In this document: piece by piece, positions 51,022-54,680 of the stretch
Numbering within the stretch: the stretch's first letter is position 1
How the letters are laid out: each line of letters starts with the position of its first letter
NCBI RefSeq assembly: GCF_017565705.1
Contig: NZ_JAGDYL010000011.1
Location: 1 to 54,680 of the forward strand
Reading direction: 5' to 3'
Source: Leucobacter ruminantium
GTDB taxonomy: Bacteria; Actinomycetota; Actinomycetes; Actinomycetales; Microbacteriaceae
Length of the DNA stretch: 54,680 nt
Translations under genes and position numbers: made by a program
The notes under the pieces: model-generated
The model's database searches: none
Told to the model about the DNA's origin: nothing
What the model saw: only the letters and a program-made list of their open reading frames with translations

Positions 51022-53628
51022 ATGACCCCACAGACATCCAAGTCTTCGCGTGTGCGCACGTTCAAGCCGCGCACCGCGGGTGGAGCCCTCGGAGGCATCC
51101 TCGGAGCCGTTGCCATGAGCGTCGTCGCAGGCGTGCTCGTCACCGCCGCCGTCACGCCTGTCGTCGCCGTCAGCGGCGCCGCGGCGTCGTCCGCGGTCAA
51201 GATCTTCCAGGATCTGCCCGACCATCTGAACCCGGGTCAGCTGGCGCAGCCCTCCACCATCTACGCGAAGGCCTCTGACGGCAGCGACGTCGAGGTCGCG
51301 ACCTTCTACGACCAGGACCGCGAGATGGTCGGCTGGGACGATATCTCCCAGTACGTCAAGGACGCGGCGGTCGCCGAGGAGGATCCGCGCTTCTACACCC
51401 ACGGCGGCGTCGACGTGCTCGCGACCGCCCGTGCGGCGCTGCAGAACGTCGCGGGCACCGGTTTCTCGGGCGCCTCCACGATCACGATGCAGTACGTGCG
51501 CAACGTGCTCATCCAGGAGGCCATGGCGATCTCCGACGAGGAGCAGCGCGACGCGGCCTACAAGAACGCGATGCGGCAGGACGTCGACCGCAAGCTCAAG
51601 GAGATGAAGCTCGCGCTCGGCGTCGAGAAGCGGTACACCAAGGACGACATCCTGCTCGGCTACCTCAACATCGCGCTCTTCGGCCGGCAGATCTACGGCA
51701 TCGAGTCGGCCGCGCACTACTTCTACGGCAAGACCGCGAAGGATCTGACGCTCGCCGAGGCCGCGAGCCTCGTCGCGACGGTCAACAACCCCTCGAAGCT
51801 GCAGATCGACGTGCCCGAGAACATCCCCGCCAACAAGGAGCGGCGCGACAAGATCCTGAACAGCATGCTGCAGCACGGGCGCATCACCCAGGCGCAGTAC
51901 GACGAGGCCGTCGCCACCGAGATCACCCCGAACATCACGCCCCGTGTGCAGGGCTGCAATGTCGCCGAGGCGAACCTCGGGCTCGGCCACTTCTGCGACT
52001 ACGTGCAGCGCTACATCAAGCACGATCCGAACTTCGGCAAGACGCAGGAGGAGCGGGAGTTCAACTTCAGCCGCGGCGGCTACAAGATCTACACGACGAT
52101 CGACCTCGACATCCAGGCCGCCGGCCGCGAGGCCATGGCCGGAACAGTGCCGGCCACGATGGACGGCATCAATGTGGGATCCGCGAGCGTCAGCACGGAG
52201 GTCGGCACCGGGCGCGTGCTCGCGATGGTGCAGAACCGTTCCTTCAGCAACGATCCCGCGGTGCTCGAGGCCGATCCCGGCCTCACGAGCATCAACTACA
52301 ACACCGACTTCGACTACGGCGGCTCCAACGGCTTCCAGGTCGGCTCGACGTTCAAGCCCATCACCCTCACCGAGTGGATCCGCACCGGCCATTCGGTGCG
52401 CGAGGTCGTGAACGTCAACGGCCGCACGGTGCAGGAGAGCTCGTTCCGCGCATCGTGCATGACCGACGGGGTCTACGGCTTCGGTTCGTTCACCTTCTCG
52501 AACGACAACCTCGGCACCAAGGGCAACCAGCCCGTGCTCACCGCGATCGCGCAGTCGGTCAACGGCGGTCTCGTCTCCATGCAGCAGAAGATGGACCTCT
52601 GCGAGACCTTCGACACCGCCAAGAAGCTCGGTCTGCACCGCGCCTCGAAGCAGACGAACCCCGATCTGCCGAACTACGACACGACGGAACTGACCATGGT
52701 GCCCTCGAACGTCTACGGCGGCATCGACGAGATGGCTCCGATCACGATGGCGACCGCCTACGGCGCCTTCGCGGGCAACGGCACCGTCTGCACCCCGGTG
52801 CCGATCGACAGCATCCTCGGACCCGATGACAAACCGGTCGCCTTCCAGAAGAGCACCTGCACGGAGGCGATCTCGCCCGAGGTGGCCGCGGGCGTGGCCT
52901 ACGCCCTGGAGTACACCGTGAACAACGGTCTCGCGAGCCACGCCCGTTCGGCCTACGGCATCCCCCACCTCGCCAAGACCGGCACCACCGATGACGTGGT
53001 CGACAACTGGACCGTCGGCGCCAGCTCGCGCGTCGCGACTGCCACCTGGGTCGGCAACGCCGGGCCCGTGCAGTTCGCCGACGGCACGTGGGGCCGCGTC
53101 TCCACGATGCCCTTCGGACGGCTGATGTACGCCGACCAGACGATCTGGCCCGCCATGATGAACGCGGCCGACGCCAAGTACGGCGGTGCGGCCTTCCCCG
53201 AGCCGTCCGCAGCCGCGACGCGCACGACCATGGTGCAGGTGCCCGACCTCACGGGCAAGAGCTTCCAGGAGGCGAGCGACGCGCTCACCCAGCTCGGCTT
53301 CAGCGCCGTCGACGGCGGTGAGGTCGACTCCTCGCAGCCGCAGGGCAGCGTGGCTCGCACCGATCCGGCAGGCGGTTCGCAGGCTGCCCTCGGCTCGGGT
53401 GTGACGATCTACCGCAGCAACGGCCAGGCCGCGGCGGTGCCGGACGTCGCAGGCCAGAGCGGCAAGGACGCGAAGTCCGCGCTCGAGGGAGCGGGCTTCG
53501 ACACCGAGTACGCGTGCGCGACGGGCGAGAAGCCCGACGGCAAGAACAAGACCGTCTCCACCGATCCGCCGGCCGGCACAGAACTGCGCACCGGCAGTCG
53601 GGTCACGATCAACCTCGAGTGCAAGTAG
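51022..53628 (+). CDS. Bifunctional penicillin-binding protein with PASTA domains (PonA2-like)
   Basis: The 868-residue class A PBP has a short cytoplasmic start, one membrane helix (about residues 20-50), a GT51 glycosyltransferase domain with catalytic E120 in AEEDPRFYTHGG, a transpeptidase domain with S442 (SxxK motif in GSTFKPIT) and KTG at 652-654 (LAKTGTTDD), and two C-terminal PASTA repeats (VPDLTGKSFQEASDALTQLG, then VPDVAGQSGKDAKSALEGAG). It polymerises and cross-links peptidoglycan. The ATG 51022 has a leaderless -10. The neighbours (metallophosphoesterase downstream, RidA/DUF4177 divergent) match the ponA2 locus of Mycobacterium. Confidence 0.94.
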   Translation: MTPQTSKSSRVRTFKPRTAGGALGGILGAVAMSVVAGVLVTAAVTPVVAVSGAAASSAVKIFQDLPDHLNPGQLAQPSTIYAKASDGSDVEVATFYDQDREMVGWDDISQYVKDAAVAEEDPRFYTHGGVDVLATARAALQNVAGTGFSGASTITMQYVRNVLIQEAMAISDEEQRDAAYKNAMRQDVDRKLKEMKLALGVEKRYTKDDILLGYLNIALFGRQIYGIESAAHYFYGKTAKDLTLAEAASLVATVNNPSKLQIDVPENIPANKERRDKILNSMLQHGRITQAQYDEAVATEITPNITPRVQGCNVAEANLGLGHFCDYVQRYIKHDPNFGKTQEEREFNFSRGGYKIYTTIDLDIQAAGREAMAGTVPATMDGINVGSASVSTEVGTGRVLAMVQNRSFSNDPAVLEADPGLTSINYNTDFDYGGSNGFQVGSTFKPITLTEWIRTGHSVREVVNVNGRTVQESSFRASCMTDGVYGFGSFTFSNDNLGTKGNQPVLTAIAQSVNGGLVSMQQKMDLCETFDTAKKLGLHRASKQTNPDLPNYDTTELTMVPSNVYGGIDEMAPITMATAYGAFAGNGTVCTPVPIDSILGPDDKPVAFQKSTCTEAISPEVAAGVAYALEYTVNNGLASHARSAYGIPHLAKTGTTDDVVDNWTVGASSRVATATWVGNAGPVQFADGTWGRVSTMPFGRLMYADQTIWPAMMNAADAKYGGAAFPEPSAAATRTTMVQVPDLTGKSFQEASDALTQLGFSAVDGGEVDSSQPQGSVARTDPAGGSQAALGSGVTIYRSNGQAAAVPDVAGQSGKDAKSALEGAGFDTEYACATGEKPDGKNKTVSTDPPAGTELRTGSRVTINLECK

Positions 53629-53639
53629 GCGCGGCGGGC

Positions 53640-54584
53640 ATGAGTCGCGCCTCCCGCCACCCGGTGGCGACCGTTCTCGGAACGGCCGCCACCGGCGTGC
53701 TGCTCTGGTCCACGCTCGTCGAGCGACGCCTGTTCACCATCCGTCGCCATTCCCTGCCGCTGCTCGAAACGGGCGCCGCGCCCATCCGGGTACTGCAGCT
53801 CTCCGACCTGCACCTCGCCCCCTGGCAGTCGAACAAGATCAACTGGGTGCGATCCCTCGCCCAGCTCCGCCCCGACCTGGTCGTGCTCACCGGCGATCTC
53901 ATGGGGCACCTGCAGGCCCGTGGCTCGCTGCTCGAGGCTCTGCGTCCGCTCGCCCGGACGGGGGCGCCCGTGGTCTTCGTACACGGGTCGAACGACTACT
54001 ACGGCCCGATCTTGAAGAACCCGCTGCGCTACCTGGCCGAGCCCAGCCGCAAGAGCACGCGCCAGCAGGACATCGACAACGCGGCCCTCACCCGCGGGCT
54101 CGAGGAGCTCGGCTGCATCAACCTCAACAACTCGGCCACCCGCCTCGAGATCAGGGGCACGCGCGTCGAGCTGCTGGGGCTGAACGACCCCCATATCCGC
54201 TACGACGACGCGAGCGCGATGCGCACGGAACTCGCCGCGCTCACGGCAGAGGACGGCGAGGACGGCCCCGAGACCGCTCCGCTGCGCATCGGCGTGGTGC
54301 ATGCCCCCTACCAGGAGGCGCTCGGCGAACTGCTCGACGACGGTGCGGGCCTCATCCTCGCCGGGCACACTCACGGCGGCCAGGTGCGAATGCCCGGCGT
54401 CGGCGCACTCACCTCGAACTGCGATCTGCCGACCGCGCAGGCGCGCGGCCTCAGCGTCTGGTACGACGCGCACCGCGCCGCCTATCTCAACGTGAGCGCG
54501 GGCCTCGGCAACTCGATCTACGCCCCCGTGCGATTCGCTTGCAGGCCCGAGGCGTCGCTCATCACGCTCGAGGCCGCGCGGTAA
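53640..54584 (+). CDS. Membrane-anchored metallophosphoesterase (YkuE/Rv3683-like)
   Basis: The 314-residue protein has a hydrophobic N-terminal anchor (VATVLGTAATGVLLWSTLV) and a calcineurin-like domain with LSDLHLAP (D-x-H), LTGDLMG (GD), HGSNDYYG (GN-like D), VVHAPYQE and LAGHTHGGQV (GHxH). It probably hydrolyses a phosphodiester or pyrophosphate, maybe a lipid, at the membrane; the substrate is unknown. ATG 53640 lies 11 bases after the PBP stop, so the two genes form an operon. The position after ponA2 is conserved in actinobacteria. Confidence 0.88.
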   Translation: MSRASRHPVATVLGTAATGVLLWSTLVERRLFTIRRHSLPLLETGAAPIRVLQLSDLHLAPWQSNKINWVRSLAQLRPDLVVLTGDLMGHLQARGSLLEALRPLARTGAPVVFVHGSNDYYGPILKNPLRYLAEPSRKSTRQQDIDNAALTRGLEELGCINLNNSATRLEIRGTRVELLGLNDPHIRYDDASAMRTELAALTAEDGEDGPETAPLRIGVVHAPYQEALGELLDDGAGLILAGHTHGGQVRMPGVGALTSNCDLPTAQARGLSVWYDAHRAAYLNVSAGLGNSIYAPVRFACRPEASLITLEAAR

Positions 54585-54680
54585 TCGAAGCGGCCCGCAC
54601 CGCACGAAACGCAGAGGGGCGAGGGATCCGGCCCGCTACCAAGCCCCGCGTAACCTATATGGGGGCCGCGGAACGGGCAG
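54585..54680. other. Window end: no gene visible, possible promoter of the next gene
   Basis: After the metallophosphoesterase stop there is one GAGGGATC octamer (54621-54628) and TAACCT at about 54651-54656, which fits a -10 element for a gene outside the window. No clear hairpin terminator is visible. Confidence 0.3.

Overview
The window is a piece of a high-GC actinobacterial chromosome. Gene content and order suggest the family Microbacteriaceae, and a Leucobacter-like organism is my best guess, though no rRNA is present to confirm it. Supporting signs are actinobacterial purine genes (PurS/PurQ/small-type PurL), a TadA-TadB/C-DUF4244-TadE locus next to topA and tmk, acsA followed by RidA/DUF4177, a PonA2-like penicillin-binding protein with PASTA domains, and many leaderless-type starts (TANNNT about 6 nt before ATG/GTG).

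Bases 1-7792 are the decayed right end of an integrated mobile element: the last 30 codons of an IS3-family transposase, a SLATT-type membrane effector gene cut by that insertion, a ParD/ParE toxin-antitoxin pair, the C-terminal two thirds of a MobF/TraA-type relaxase-helicase, unknown genes, a helix-turn-helix protein, an excisionase and a tyrosine integrase. The integrase lies next to the 3' end of tRNA-Phe, the likely attachment site. A tRNA cluster (Glu, Asp, Phe, minus strand) forms the border (7793-8109).

Bases 8250-18380 carry genes for amide and amine use. A TetR regulator with a palindromic operator leads an operon with an M20 peptidase and a PLP aminotransferase. Facing it is an MHS-family symporter plus M20D amidohydrolase operon, divergent from a double-domain Lrp/AsnC regulator, followed by a copper amine oxidase. 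Bases 18383-21626 hold a small unknown protein and the aminopeptidases M18 and PepA.

Bases 21678-39604 are a purine biosynthesis region: purM and purF (divergent), purD, purC, purS-purQ and purL. Placed among them are tatA, a small membrane protein, a large lipoprotein, an SCP2-like protein, an SRPBCC protein with a long acidic tail, a membrane protein, and a complete iron-siderophore ABC operon with a DtxR-like palindrome over its promoter. Then come a tiny membrane ORF and a lipoprotein resembling the SecD P1-head domain, both leaderless.

Bases 40549-47950 (minus strand) hold tmk, topA and a Tad/Flp-type pilus operon whose last gene fuses a TadE-like N-terminus to an M23 metallopeptidase domain. 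Bases 48066-54584 hold acsA with a possible upstream leader ORF, RidA and DUF4177, the PonA2-like PBP and a metallophosphoesterase. This order resembles the topA-to-ponA2 region of Mycobacterium.

The strongest unexplained signal is an octamer, GAGGGATC/GATCCCTC, found about 44 times by hand count (about 2 expected by base composition). It lies in both orientations, inside genes and terminators, and is nearly absent from the mobile element.
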